Shown here: in pieces, positions 26,401-38,492 of the stretch
How the letters are laid out: the number at the start of each line of letters is the position of its first letter
Position numbering within the stretch: position 1 is the stretch's first letter
Assembly (NCBI RefSeq): GCF_000208745.1
Contig: NC_030850.1
Span: forward strand, 1,296,393 to 1,360,392
Source of the DNA: Theobroma cacao
Taxonomy: Eukaryota > Streptophyta > Magnoliopsida > Malvales > Malvaceae
DNA length: 64,000 nt
Direction of reading: 5' to 3'
The notes under the pieces: model-generated
The model's database searches: none
What the model was told of the DNA's origin: nothing
The model's input: the letters and a program-made list of their open reading frames with translations, nothing else
Translations under genes and position numbers: made by a program

Positions 26401-26459
26401 GTGGCTGTCCCATAACCTTGAAGGCCTTGAACAAAGCCAAACAAGCTTGGATGACCTAA
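23434..26459 (+). pseudogene. CYP85-clan cytochrome P450 pseudogene, 9 exons
   Basis: Exons by GT..AG and protein continuity: 23434-23678, 24245-24569, 24697-24846, 25060-25311, 25538-25624, 25713-25791, 25878-25977, 26091-26209 and 26339-26459. Exon 1 has a hydrophobic anchor (SIMIAVLSIGITIFLL) and the hinge leading to LGLPFLGETFSFL. Later exons carry the oxygen-binding helix region (LLIAGKTTTASAIMW), the ExxR helix (KETLRMA) and the haem loop PFGSGPRTCLG, all intact. Three lesions break it: TGA at 23581-23583 in the proline-rich hinge, TGA at 24342-24344 in FV-stop-FNKEY, and loss of one base near 25895 (KKGGS-stop where KKGWLVNID is expected). Splice sites are all preserved, so decay is recent. 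The exon layout and sequence fit the CYP85 clan (relatives of CYP707, CYP716 and CYP88). I cannot fix the family or substrate. Confidence 0.9.
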
Positions 26460-27298
26460 GAGGATTATTTCTCCATGTTAACTGTCTTCAGTGCTTGGAA
26501 GGCACAGATCAGAACCAAGTGGAAACTCTACCTACATAAAAAGGCTTGCCATGCCTAGACAGTCCAGAAACAATCTTCAGACACTATATGTATGAGATAG
26601 ATTTCTTATTAAGTGCATCATTGGGAACTTAATAGTTTTGATGGGACAGAAAAGCTCCTCATTACTCAGACTAAAGCATCTCAATCAATATTGGAAAGAG
26701 GTGCCACTTCAGACACTAACTCTCTTCCAGCGACTAGAGAAAAATAGTATTGAACATGACAGAATGAAATGAAATCTGCGAAAACAATTAAACATGTATA
26801 ATTGCTTAAGCACCATTCTGTTGATATAATGCGAACATGCAGACTCTGCCAAACTGATAAAAACCAATATAGCGAAAGCAGAGGGCCAGCTGCAGAGACA
26901 AGATAGGATTCAAATCCATGATGTGTTTCCCTTCAGTATCATTTTTGGATTGTGTTTTATCCTTTTCTTGGATAACAAACGGCTCTAGCAATGCTGTTGC
27001 TTTACTAATATGCAAAGTTATAGACAATGCTATTAATAAACAATAGCCAACCAAAACAAAAACCTGTCATGTCAATTAGCATTATTTGATAAAACTTGCA
27101 CATGCCTCACAGCCTCAGTTCTTCCCATTTACCAAGTATATGAACAATCAAACGTTAATTTGACAACATTATACATGGACAACTCGGGATTATTCTCACA
27201 CATTACTTGACCTATTTTTATTTAATCACAGCCATGAGTTGTAAGAAAAAAATACGCTAGGAAAAGAATCTGGCTCGATTAGGAACTGATATTCAAGT
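26460..27298. other. Convergent spacer between P450 pseudogene and Tm-1-like gene
   Basis: 3' flanks of both genes. A minus frame at 26806-27054 has no recognised feature. Confidence 0.5.
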
Positions 27299-30200
27299 TC
27301 ACTTGATTGATATTGATTTGTATTGCTGAACGGTACTTGTTATAGCTTGTTCAACTGGTAGCCTCTCCATGCTCGATGCACCATAAAACCCATTAACTCC
27401 CTTGGTTCTTTTCAATATGAATTCAGCTTCCAGAGGACCAGAGATTGGACCTGCAAAATGCACCAGATTCTACGTTAGTGAGAGTAATTTAAGGAACCAA
27501 CAGCATGTCAAAATAGAAAATTAACTACAATAGAGAATCATCATAACTTAATTATAAAGAACAAAAAGGTGCTGAACTGTACCTCCATGACAGAGCACAA
27601 TGACATTAGGATTGATGCTATGAGCAGCATCAGCGATAGCTTGAACACAAACTACACTTTCCTCGATTGAGACAGCTGTCTTGGCACCTATAGAACCAGA
27701 TGTGGTGAGTCCCATATGGGCCACTATTATATCAGCACCAGCTTTTGCCATTTCCACAGCTTCATTAGTGTTGAAAGCGTAAGGAGTTGTCAAGAAACCC
27801 ATTTTATGTGCTTTTTCAATCATCTGAACCTCCAACCTGGACAGTATGAATGTAAAGCATCATATAAGGAAACTACAACATAGCTATAGTAAGAGTGAAA
27901 TGCATTGTTTGAGGCATAGTAGCATACCCATATCCCATTCCGGTCTCTTCCAGATTTTGTCTAAAGTTACCATCAAATAATCCCACAGTTGGAAAATTTT
28001 GTACTCCAGAGAATCCAATTGATTCCAATTGCTTCAGGAAGTAATCCATTCGGCGAAAAGGATCAGTTCCACACACTCCAGCAAGAACTGGTACTGCCTT
28101 CACCACCTATGTATATTTGGAGCTTTGTGTCAAAAAGAAATCTTCACAAGGTGTTGCTGAAAAGCAGGGAAGTTGAGTGGGGAAGTTTTCAAAGTTAAAT
28201 ATTTACAAATAAGATCATAGGGTCTTGTTATCCTCTAAATTGGCAGTTGATGCATGAATAATAGTATAATTTAAGAAAATAAAAAAGAAGGTGACAAGGT
28301 CAACAAAGATGGTACCAAAAAAAAAAGTTGGTCATTTTCCTTTTTCAACTGAAGAAATAAATTTTGTAATAAAAGTTAAGAGTAATTAAAAATAAAAGAT
28401 TTACGCCAGTGTAGATGATAATTGATGAGGCAAGCAAGCATTTCAAACTTACTGGCAGTACTTCATTCGCCATCTCAAGGACTATGGCATTTGCATCAGC
28501 AAAGGGCAATAGGCCCGCCAAAGAACCCCTTCCTGCCATACGAAAGCGTCCTGAATTGTACAAAACTATAAGATCAACACCACCAGCCTCCTCAAATTTT
28601 GCAGATATTCCAGTCCCTGCACCAGCTCCTACTATAGGCAGTCCTTTAGATATTTGATCTCTGAGTTGCTGCAATATTCCCTGAGTTCTTTGTAAAGTTT
28701 CTGTCACAAAATTGTTACCAGTTAGTTTTCATCCACATTGACGCTAAGAAACATCTATAATCTAGCTACTTGATCAGCAGGCATTAACAGTAGTCAGAAG
28801 GAGTAACTATTAATTTCATAATTAGCACATTCCTACACAAGCTTGTAACCTTTGAACTAATGAGCTGTTATACATGTCAAAATATATGCAGGGGTATAAT
28901 TTTGTAGGTGTTCTGATCTTTTTCACCCTTACAACCACAATAATTATCATCGATACTTTGTACAAAAAAAAACAAGGCTTCCTTGAGAATAATTCAACCT
29001 GGTCTTGCATCAGGGAAGTTGCTTGGGCTATAGGTAATGGTCCCAGAGCTCAAAGAGTTCATATTGTAGTCATGATCCTTTTGAAGGTCCTGGCTGGACT
29101 CACAAGAAGCAACCTGGGGAAGACTAGAATCTGTAGGACTCTTTGAACAGATCTCTATAAATGAGTCAACCAATGCATCCACAAACTCAGGGTCATTGAT
29201 ATGGTAAGGATACATCTTTACCTATTAGAACACATAATTTTCAATTTCATAAGGAAAATTGGAATGTAACATGCATGATATGATGAACACAAATAAAGTA
29301 GAAAATTAAGGTGCACATTATTTAATAAACATTATTGGTACCTGCCGATCTTCATTTATCTGAATATGTCTCTTCAGTTCGTTTAAAAGGGTACCAGTAG
29401 CCTCAGGATCATAGAAGGGCTTCCCTGATGCATCCAATGCTGAAACACCCTTTTGTGGCAGGCACACACAGATCTTTGACGAAGACTTGTTCAGTTTATC
29501 TGCTATAAAGCCAGCAAATTTTTTGTTCTCGTCTGCTGTGGTTCGCATGAGTGATACCTTCAATCACCCATCATTAATACATAGAAGACACATTAGACAA
29601 AAGTAAACATGGTATAATCCAGATTAATTTGACCTATCTCTCCAATTGTTGAGCAGTGAGACAGAGAAAAGATTGACCTGATTTGTTATTTTGATATGCT
29701 ATTTTGGTAAAAAATATAAAAAAAAAAAACCCAATTAACCATCTAATTGCAAAAATGAAAGTATGATAGAGTGATATAATATTTTTTCTACCATAACAAT
29801 GATACAATATCAAGAAGGCAATGAAGAAAAACAGAGGTATATGGACTTATCACCTGGGCATTGTGGACATGAATCTTTCTTTGCTGAAAATTTGAGGGTA
29901 TGGTATCTTTAGGTCCAAAGTTCACCATATCTAAGGCTCCCACACTGAGGACCAAAGGGATTTTCTTCTCTATAATAACATCAAAACGAGAACTGTCACA
30001 AGCCATCACACCTCCAACTACATAATCTGCAACCTCTGTAGTTGTAATGTCCAAAACTCCCTGTGTAACACGAAATGGAAAAATCTGAACTTGAAGAATG
30101 AATAATAAAGAACAAGCAAACCATCATAGACAGCACACAAATTTAAAAACATTCAAAGGTTATGAAATCAAATATGTTGCAGCACCAAAGCTTGAGTAAG

Positions 30201-31515
30201 CATAAGCATCCAGCTTCAATACTAACATAGGGGGGTCAGAATATGGTAACTTCCAACAATGCTGGCGCTTTGCCCATTTCTCCTTAACTTTAAACATAAA
30301 TAGTTTTACCACAATCAAGGCTCCATTTTGCTTGTAGCAAAGTCATAGAAAATGAAAAAGTTGAAACTTAATAATGACTGGAAAGTTTCTCACAAAAAGA
30401 TAAATCACCAACAAAATGCAAAAAATTCATTCACCATAAGTAAAAGAATTCCCATTTCAGTGAAGAGGTTTAGAAGAAAATAAATGATCGAGAAACATAC
30501 CTGTATATATCCTTCTCTAACCAGCGATTCCATAGCCTTGCCCCCTATCCCAGTGGCATGGAAAATAAGGGTTTCATAACCTTCCTTTTGCAATCTTTCT
30601 TTCACAGCATTAACACATGGAGTTGTGACCCCAAACATGGTTATACCAACTGTACATTTTTTGCCTTTGCTACAAGAGTCTTGCAACCTCTCAAGCCTTC
30701 CTATCGCCATTCCAGCCAAAGCAGCTCCAGCATTTGATAACACAGCTCTACTAACACTATTAATCCCACAGATATCCACAACTGATGGAAACAATATCAA
30801 ATCCGATGTTCCAACATAAGGTTCAGTTTGACCGCTAGCTACAGTTGATACAATGATCTTTGGCACACCAACAGGAAGCGATCTGAAAGCAGGTGATAGC
30901 AAAGATGTGCCTCCACTGCCTCCAAGGCCAATAGCTCCAGCAAGAACACCATCAGCCTGAGCTTTCTTAATAAAATGTTCAAGTGCTTTACTCATAACAC
31001 CAACAGCTTTGCCTCTATCATCTGGAAGCATTGGGTTTTCTCCAACTGATTCAGAATAGCACAAAAGAATCTCCTTTCTTGACACAAACTTGAAATCATT
31101 TAAACTCTCGATTTCCTTTTGACCAACAGAGACATCAACTATCACAACTTCTACCTGTCATTTCCATTAGTGAAAAAGAGTAACCCAATTTGATTTTCCT
31201 TTTTTCCATCAAAACAGAAAAATCAGACAAATAAGAAAATACCAACATTGGCAAAATTCTTAAACTAAAATTAAAACCAAAGAAAATGCTAAAAATCTAA
31301 AAAAAAAAAAAACCAACATTTCCATATCATTGTAAAATCAAATTAAAAACACTATCAATTCGAAACCAATCGAATTTGGCATAAGTAGGAAGTACCTTGG
31401 AGGAAGAGCTGTTGGAGGAACCATTGAGAGAGGATCGAACTGACTCGGACAGGAAACGGAGCTCGTCAAGCTTAGTATCAGCCGTTCCAACACAGAAAAC
31501 TTTGGCACTGCCCAT
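27299..31515 (-). CDS. Tm-1-like UPF0261 / TIM-barrel protein, intact, 9 exons
   Basis: Exons, in transcript order: 31396-31515, 30501-31154, 29854-30060, 29342-29557, 28999-29221, 28453-28700, 27928-28106, 27583-27836 and 27299-27450. All have GT..AG borders and phases that join, giving 750 aa, close to tomato Tm-1 (about 754). The N-terminal UPF0261 part (about 1-420) carries [17 protein letters not shown], the glycine-rich [18 protein letters not shown] and [16 protein letters not shown]. The C-terminal part (about 475-750) is a TIM-barrel-type domain: [56 protein letters not shown] and VIVLCHGG. In tomato, Tm-1 binds tobamovirus replication proteins and blocks RNA replication. Most plants carry homologues whose normal role is unknown, so resistance should not be assumed here. 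No lesion was seen. Confidence 0.95.
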
Positions 31516-32107
31516 TTCCCTGGAACCCCGGACTCAGTTAGCCCGTATCCTGAGTTTGGAATGAGTTGAGCTTTGTCTTAGAATTCTTCCAGATAAAGCA
31601 ACCTCTTCGAGTTAGTGTTGTTCAAAGGTCGGTTTCCAAAGTGTTGCCAGTTTGGTTGTTGGTGGAGACCGACTGTTTCCTGGCATAACGTAAGCACTTC
31701 TCCATATCATTTTCTTTTTTTTTTTCCTTTAACACTAACCAATTTTTTATTGTTTGCTCAGATTGCTTCTGATGAATATTCTGGATAAAGAATGGAAAGA
31801 GTTGAAGAAGTGGAATTTATAATAAGATAACGGTTGATTTGATAATCGATACATTGCATAAACAATAATAAAATGTACATAAATGACACCACAGCCACAT
31901 GGTTCTTCTTCATATTAAATCTACTAAAACTTTGGCTACTTACATAACTAAAAAAAAATTTGGGTTCAAATTGAAACAGAACAGGATTTATATTTGATAC
32001 AATATCAATATATAAACTTTTTAATAAATTTTCAATCTTTTAACGAGATGACAATATTTGAATATTTGATAGTGTATGATCAAATATAAACCATGTAGAA
32101 GAAAAGC
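31516..32107. other. Tm-1-like promoter region and spacer
   Basis: Upstream of the minus-strand ATG at 31515; non-coding. AT-rich from about 31700 onward. Confidence 0.5.
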
Positions 32108-32459
32108 TTATATACAAATGTCAAACGGGTTAAACATCAATGATTGCGTAATGGAGCATGCCATGTTGGGCTCAGCATAGCGGTCCATATAGACAACGGA
32201 CATTTGCTGGCAAACAGGACAGGTCTCAGGCTTCTTACCATCTTTCTTCGGGTCAGGCTTCTTATCATCTTTCTTCGGCTCGGGCTTCTTCTCTTCGGGC
32301 TTCGTTGGCTGTTTCTGTTTCGGAGGTGGCCCAACGCTAACCCGTTCAACAAGTTCTTCTGCTTTTCTCTTGCGGACTATGAGTTCATACGGGTCAGCAT
32401 CGCCTGTTACTGTTATTGTTCCCTTAGCAGCATCAAGCTCGATCTTATCGACAACTGCA
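32108..32459 (-). pseudogene. HMA/HIPP-type metal-binding protein, 3' exon only, stop apparently lost
   Basis: The exon begins after a CTGCAG acceptor with phase-1 continuation at 32454. It reads VDKIELDAAKGTITVTGDAD, the second half of a heavy-metal-associated fold (the half without the CxxC loop). A lysine/proline-rich linker (KKPEPKKDDKKPDPKK) and CPVCQQM follow. HIPP proteins normally end with a CaaX box just after a PNxxCSIx tail. Here PNMACSIT is followed by CAA rather than a stop and runs 13 more residues to FDICI, which would abolish prenylation. No first exon (MKKVVLKV-type) is visible in the 130 bp upstream, where AT-rich repeat DNA begins. I therefore read it as a 5'-truncated relic. 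A distant first exon cannot be excluded. Confidence 0.7.
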
Positions 32460-33023
32460 GATGATTAAATCTGAGAAAAATTGTCATGGATATGACTGAT
32501 ATTGGTGAATGGAAGGGAAGAAAAGCAAGAGGAATATGCTAACATTGTGTTTTATCTTGTACAAGGGCAGAGCTAACCAAATTTTATTAGAGGGACCAAA
32601 CACAAAAGAATAAGAATTAAAAATTTTAAGAAATTAATATGTTAAATTTAATCAACAATAAAAATATTAATGATAGAACTATGAAACTAAATATAAAGTT
32701 ATAATTTGTAAAATATAAATAGTTAAAAATAATATATAAGATTAATAATTTCTTCTTATATAACCAATATTATTTAAATACTATATATTTAAGATAATTT
32801 TATTTCAATTAAATATAAAATGTAAAGCACATAAAAAAATATACTTAAGTTAATTTTCTCTTACATAATCAAGATTAATAAAAAACTGATACATCGATTA
32901 AATTTTAAATAATAATGTAATACTACAATTTATATTTAAAAAATTATATAATAATTTATTAATTTTTTAAAAGATTAAAAATCATAAAAAAATAAAATCT
33001 ATGTAATATAAAAAAAAGAACAT
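32460..33023. other. AT-rich DNA, likely transposon-derived
   Basis: Starts with 'gcagagctaaccaaattttattagaggg', similar to the ends of hAT-like elements further along, then AT-rich sequence. Element borders not resolved. Confidence 0.4.
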
Positions 33024-33246
33024 GACACATCGCTAAACACGAACCAGTCATGGCCCTTGCATTGTTGAAAGATCATATCGGATCAATATTGGGTCCTAAC
33101 CTTGTAAATTTTCTAGTTCCCATTAATTCTTATTCTCCTCCACAATTTTCTTTTTCTTTGAAAGGCTTCTCCTCCACGATTTTGGTACAAGAATGGGTTG
33201 TCCTTGTTTTTTTCCCTCTCAATAATTGATCAAATAATAATAAATT
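33024..33246 (+). repeat. 0.22-kb direct repeat, copy 1
   Basis: Begins GACACATCGCTAAACACGAACCA and ends near AATAATAAATT. Nearly identical to 35219-35431, and related to about 150 bp at 41367-41520 inside a SABATH pseudogene. Confidence 0.9.
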
Positions 33247-33284
33247 AGAACTCTTTTTTATTTTTTTGATTTTTCGTTTTCTAT

Positions 33285-35040
33285 TGAATTAATTTTTTTA
33301 CACCTTATATCAAAACTACATTGCTTTGGACATTTGAAAGTTTTTTTTTTTTACTTTTATTTATTTTAGTAAAAACATACTTAAAAATAATATTTTTTAA
33401 TTTTTAATGTTTAGAATATATATTCATTTAATATTTATCAATTATAATTTAATATTAATTTTTATCTATATTCTCTTATTCTACATGAATCTGAATCTAT
33501 AGTAAATAGATATCTCTTTTATACTTAAATGTTTAAATTTCAATAAATATCAATCCAATTCATTATATAAAAGTAAGATAATTTATTAGGTCAATTGATC
33601 GACACATCAATTGAATTAATTTTTTTTTACACCTTATATCAAAACTACATTGCTTTGGACATTTGAAAGTTTTTTTTTTTTACTTTTATTTATATCAGTA
33701 AAAAAATACTTGAAAACAATAATTTCTAACTTTTAATACCTAGAAGATAAATTTATTTAATATTTATCAGTTACAATTTAATATTATTTTTATCCTGAAT
33801 TTATAGTAAATAGATATCTCTTTTATACTTAAATAGATGTTTAAATTCTAATAAATATCCATCCAATTCATTATATATAAGTAAGATAATTGATTGGGTC
33901 AATAGATTGACATTTGTCATTCTTAATTAAATTAATTTTTTTACACCTTATGTCAAAACTACATTGTTTTTAACATTTGAAGGGTTTTTTTTTTCTTTTT
34001 TACTTGTATTTATTTTAGTAAAAAATATTTGAAAACAATAATTTCTAACTTTTAATACTTATAAGATAGATTTATTTAATATTTATCAATTGTAATTTAA
34101 TATTATTTTTTNNNNNNNNNNNNNNNNNNNNNNNNNNNNNNNNNNNNNNNNNNNNNNNNNNNNNNNNNNNNNNNNNNNNNNNNNNNNNNNNNNNNNNNNN
34201 NNNNNNNNNNNNNNNNNNNNNNNNNNNNNNNNNNNNNNNNNNNNNNNNNNNNNNNNNNNNNNNNNNNNNNNNNNNNNNNNNNNNNNNNNNNNNNNNNNNN
34301 NNNNNNNNNNNNNNNNNNNNNNNNNNNNNNNNNNNNNNNNNNNNNNNNNNNNNNNNNNNNNNNNNNNNNNNNNNNNNNNNNNNNNNNNNNNNNNNNNNNN
34401 NNNNNNNNNNNNNNNNNNNNNNNNNNNNNNNNNNNNNNNNNNNNNNNNNNNNNNNNNNNNNNNNNNNNNNNNNNNNNNNNNNNNNNNNNNNNNNNNNNNN
34501 NNNNNNNNNNNNNNNNNNNNNNNNNNNNNNNNNNNNNNNNNNNNNNNNNNNNNTAACTTTTAATACTTAGAAGATAAATTCATTTAATATTTATCAGTTA
34601 CAATTTAATATTATTTTATCCTGAATCTATAGTAAATAGATATCTCTTTTATACTTAAATGTTTAAATTTCAATAAATATCCATTCAATTCATTAAATAA
34701 AAAGTAAGATAATTGATTGGGTCAATTAGTTGACATTTGTCATTCTTAATTAAATTAATTTTTGTTTACACCTTATGTCAAAACTACATTGTTTTTGACA
34801 TTTGAAGGGTTTTTTTTTCGTTTTTACTTTTATTTATTTTAGTAAAAAATATTGAAAACAATAATTTCTAACTTTTAATGCTTATAAGATAGATTCATTT
34901 AATATTTATCAATTGCAATTTAATATTATTTTTTATCTATATTCTCTTATTCTACATCAATCTGAATCTATAGTATATAGACATCTCTTTTGTATATTAA
35001 TTTTTAAATTCTAATAAACATCCATTCAATTTATTGAACA
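33285..35040 (+). repeat. Tandem array of about 310-330-bp AT-rich units, interrupted by the N gap
   Basis: The landmark ACACCTTATRTCAAAACTACATT occurs at about 33299, 33629, 33942 and 34768. Each is followed by a poly-T tract, TTTATTTATTTTAGTAAAAA and TAAATAGATATCTCTTTTATACTTAAA-type sequence. Units differ by scattered substitutions. No coding potential. Confidence 0.9.
34112..34553. other. Assembly gap (442 N)
   Basis: A run of N within the tandem array. Its length does not fit a whole number of units. Single ambiguous bases also occur at 37217 and 42979. Confidence 0.99.
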
Positions 35041-35218
35041 AAATAAAAAAAGTAAAAAAGGTCTACTCATTTTTTAATATACATGACACACAGTCATCAT
35101 TGAATAAATAAATCAATTAACTCTTTTGTAGAGGTGGACGCATCGATAGGCGAAAGCTAGCACTGGCCAAGGACCATCGTTCTCCATACGAATGATAGAC
35201 ATGTCCACGACACATCGC

Positions 35219-35431
35219 TAAACACGAACCAATCATGGCCCCTGCATTATTGAAAGATTATATCGGATCAATGCTGGGTCCTAACCCTGCAAATTTTTTG
35301 GTTCCCATTAATTCTTATTCTCCTCCACAATTTTCTTTTTCTTTGAAAGGCTTCTCCTCCACAATTTTGGTACAAGAATGGGTTGTCCTTGTTTTTTTCC
35401 CTCTCAATAATTGATCAAATAATAATAAATT
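35219..35431 (+). repeat. 0.22-kb direct repeat, copy 2
   Basis: Same orientation as 33024-33246. The two copies bracket the tandem array and gap, so the whole 2.4-kb structure has terminal direct repeats. Neither copy has obvious LTR ends. Confidence 0.9.
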
Positions 35432-36798
35432 GTAATAATTAACTCGGATCCTTTTAACGTATTTAAATTATTCAGAAATTATTATGATTATCTTTTTCTT
35501 AATCACTTTAATCGCATTATTTGATGAAGCAAGATATGAGTCGACATTATTTGTTAATGATTTAGACTTTTGGTTCTATTATTTCTTTAATACTTTTAAT
35601 TATTATAATAGTTAGCATATATAACTAATTTATAGAGATTAAGGACCAACGAGGATGCTGCCAAAATTCATCCAATATATATGGAAGGTAATTTTATAAT
35701 GCAAAAGCTAATGACACGTCACTTCAATGACCTCAATAGTATGATGTATGCATATAGACGTGTGTACCTGTGTATACGCACATGCGTGGTTGGTGCAACT
35801 TTAAAATCAATTAATTTAGTTTAATGCTTGTCGGTCATGGGTGATAAGATGAAATTAACTTGAACCAAATAATAATCACGATAACAAGATAGTTCCAGCA
35901 AGAGTATCACTATATTTTATACTACAAAATAAAAGTCTTTCTTCAACAGAAATTAATTACTTTTTTAATACTTTTGGTAAATTTTGTTGAGGTTTTCTAA
36001 TAGAATTTACTGAAAAATTTATATATTCAACTGAAATTTGGAAGATAGATGGAACTTTATAATCATTGTTAAATATCTTTTTAATTAATTATGTTTCTTA
36101 CTTTGATTGGTCAAATATCTTTTTAATATTATTCGAATCGCAAATGTATCTAAGTAACAAAGACTTAGACTTTTGTCTTTATTTATTTATTTATTTACTT
36201 TTAAATTTTTTTTTAATTATCTTAATATTATGCATATCTAGGCTATACTCAAGGATGATGCTGTCAACGTTCAACCTACACAGAATGGCGAAGGCAATTT
36301 GAGAATGCGAAAGGGAATGATACGTCACTTAAATGACCTCAATAGTATGATGCATGCATATGGACGTACAGTTGGTGCTTGTGTGTGTACGTGGGTTGGT
36401 TTCTTTGACAAACCAATTAGTTTAATTAATTAATGCTCTTAGGTATGGGTGATAAAGAGGAAATTAACTTCTATCAAATCATAATCAAACAACCTTAGGT
36501 TATTGAAATCTCTCTACCTTCACCAATTCGAATAAGCAGCCTTGTGGATTCACGTTAATTGACTTTCATTCTGACTTACAGGGGTTTAGTTTTTAGTTAC
36601 TTCTGGATTTTGGGCATCTAATTACAATTAGTTGCAAAATGGGAAAAGATTATGGGTAGGAAATTAAATATAATCTTCTTCGGAACTGAGCGATGAAAGA
36701 GAGATCCAACTATCCAAGTTCCCTCATGCTGAGGGAAAAGGCAAATACTGATTTGAAGGGTGATGACCTCGGTTTGCGCGTTTCTTTTCACGTTTTGG
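35432..36798 (+). repeat. Upstream SABATH flank containing a diverged direct duplication
   Basis: 35650-35880 and 36240-36480 share collinear blocks (gatgctg, GACCTCAATAGTATGATGYATGCATAT, ATGGGTGATAA followed by ATTAACTT). A further relic of the same sequence lies at 51530-51600 upstream of the second SABATH gene. Non-coding. Confidence 0.65.
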
Positions 36799-36806
36799 AT
36801 GGGACA

Positions 36807-38039
36807 CAGAGGCGGTGCCTCCTTATAGGATGGGGGGCCATGGCCCCCCCAAAGTTTAAATTTTTTTATATATTATATAAATTTTTTAAATAATTTTTCA
36901 AAATAAGTTTTTATTTAATAATTAAAATAAATAAAAAATAAAAAAATAATTTTATATACTTACTCAGTTTTAATTTTTTTTAAAATTTTTTAATTTATAT
37001 TGTTATTATTTTTATTTTATTTATTCATCGATCATAAATTTTTATATATTTTTTTTCACAAAATTTTATGAACTATCAATCATTTTTTTATTTTTATTAT
37101 ATCATATGTATTATGTTTTTCTTTTTTTTACTATGTGGATTTTATTTTTTATTCTTTTAATCTTTAAAAGTAAATAATTATTATGTAGTTCTCAACTATA
37201 AGTTACAGTGTTGTAGNCTGCTTTTCTTTCCTTTTTTTCAAGTTCAAACTTGCAATGTTAGCAATAGGGGATGGATAGTTTGCTTTTCAGTCATTTTTTT
37301 TCTTTTCATTTTCTCTTTTTTACATTTTAAAAGAAATCAAAATTACTTTTCGAACAAAAATATATGTGATGTCTATTTTAATATAATAATGTGATCGCAT
37401 CAGTATAAAAACAAACCACAACATACATGTCTGAAATGTCGAATTAATTTTTCTAAATTTGTAATCGCAGCAACATACAAAAATTAATACCTTGTTTTTA
37501 TTACGTAATAAGCACAGCAATCAATGTCAAATTTTAAATTAATTATGTTAAGCTTATTAAATTTAAAAAAAATAAAAGTGAGTCTATTAATCCAAACTCA
37601 TTAAGTTTTAATATAAATCAAAGCCTATCATAATATATTATATCTTAACAATTTAACCTAATAACCTATCATAAAGTATTATATCTCAATAATTCTATCG
37701 AACAACCTAATATATTAATTAGTAATTTAAGAGGTAAATAGAAAATAAAAAAAATTAAAACGTACAAAATAAAAAGATAATTCATTTGAGTTTAAAAAAT
37801 TATTTTCACTTTCACTCGTGCGTATAAAGAGTGAGAGAGACTCATTTTATAGTCTCATTCAGTCATATATGTAAATGACACCATTATTACTGTTAATGTA
37901 CATTTTTTTTGGTCTAATATTGTTTAAAATTTTATTTAATTTTTAAATAAATAATAATTAAATTATATATAAAATTCTTTTAAATTATTTAATTTTTTTA
38001 TTTAATCTCTTTTTTTAAAATCTTCCAATTCCATCCCGG
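36807..38039 (-). mobile_element. Non-autonomous hAT-like element, 1.23 kb, upstream of the first SABATH gene
   Basis: Starts CAGAGGCGGTGCC with a GGGGGGCCATGGCCCCCC palindrome just inside, and ends near CCATCCCGG. Flanks are ATGGGACA (36799-36806) and ACGGGACA (38040-38047), a 7-of-8 match expected for an old 8-bp target duplication. Internal sequence (for example GAGTGAGAGAGACTCATTTTATAG at 37831) is the reverse complement of the element at 42496-43821, so they are one family in opposite orientation. No transposase. It ends about 450 bp from the SABATH start codon. Confidence 0.82.
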
Positions 38040-38400
38040 ACGGGACATGCATGGTGACGTAAGTGAAGCTAGCTTGACAAGTTCGACCTCTTGTATAATT
38101 CTCTAAAAGGTGTAAAACGTTGGAAACGAGGTTTGCAAATGCTTTGATGTCACGACAAAGCTGCTGTCAGTGGGTTTAGCCTCCCTCCCGCCCTTCGCCT
38201 CTGCTGTGGTTGTTGTTGCACAGGGCCCTGTAGACTTGTTGCTAGGCATAGTCGACTGTTGCAACAACAAAGGATCTCCCCTTTGATTGGTCGAAGTGGA
38301 TGATTTAATTCATGTGAGAAATGTTGAAAGGAATAATTATTTTTTAAAAAAAGGAATAATAAACAATGCCCAAACCTGACGACCTGAGGCAAATAACATC

Positions 38401-38407
38401 TATAAAT
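38401..38407 (+). promoter_or_regulatory. TATA box of first SABATH gene
   Basis: TATAAAT in the context CTATAAATAGGGCATG, 86-92 bp upstream of the ATG. The same context is conserved upstream of the second gene at 52331. Confidence 0.75.
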
Positions 38408-38492
38408 AGGGCATGCAAACGTCTCATTGTACCCACAAATTTACCATCAATTATCGAGCTTGTGAGGTAGTAAGAGAGAGATAGAGATCGAG

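Noticed and set aside
23434..26459. Naming the P450 as ABA 8'-hydroxylase (CYP707) or KAO (CYP88)
   Set aside because: Exon pattern and motifs fit the CYP85 clan, but the substrate-recognition regions do not let me choose a family by eye.
27299..31515. Calling the Tm-1-like gene a virus-resistance gene
   Set aside because: Homology is clear, but most Tm-1 homologues have no shown antiviral role; sequence alone cannot tell.
33024..35431. LTR retrotransposon with 0.22-kb LTRs
   Set aside because: The interior is a tandem array with no coding relics, primer-binding site or polypurine tract, and the repeat ends are not TG..CA.
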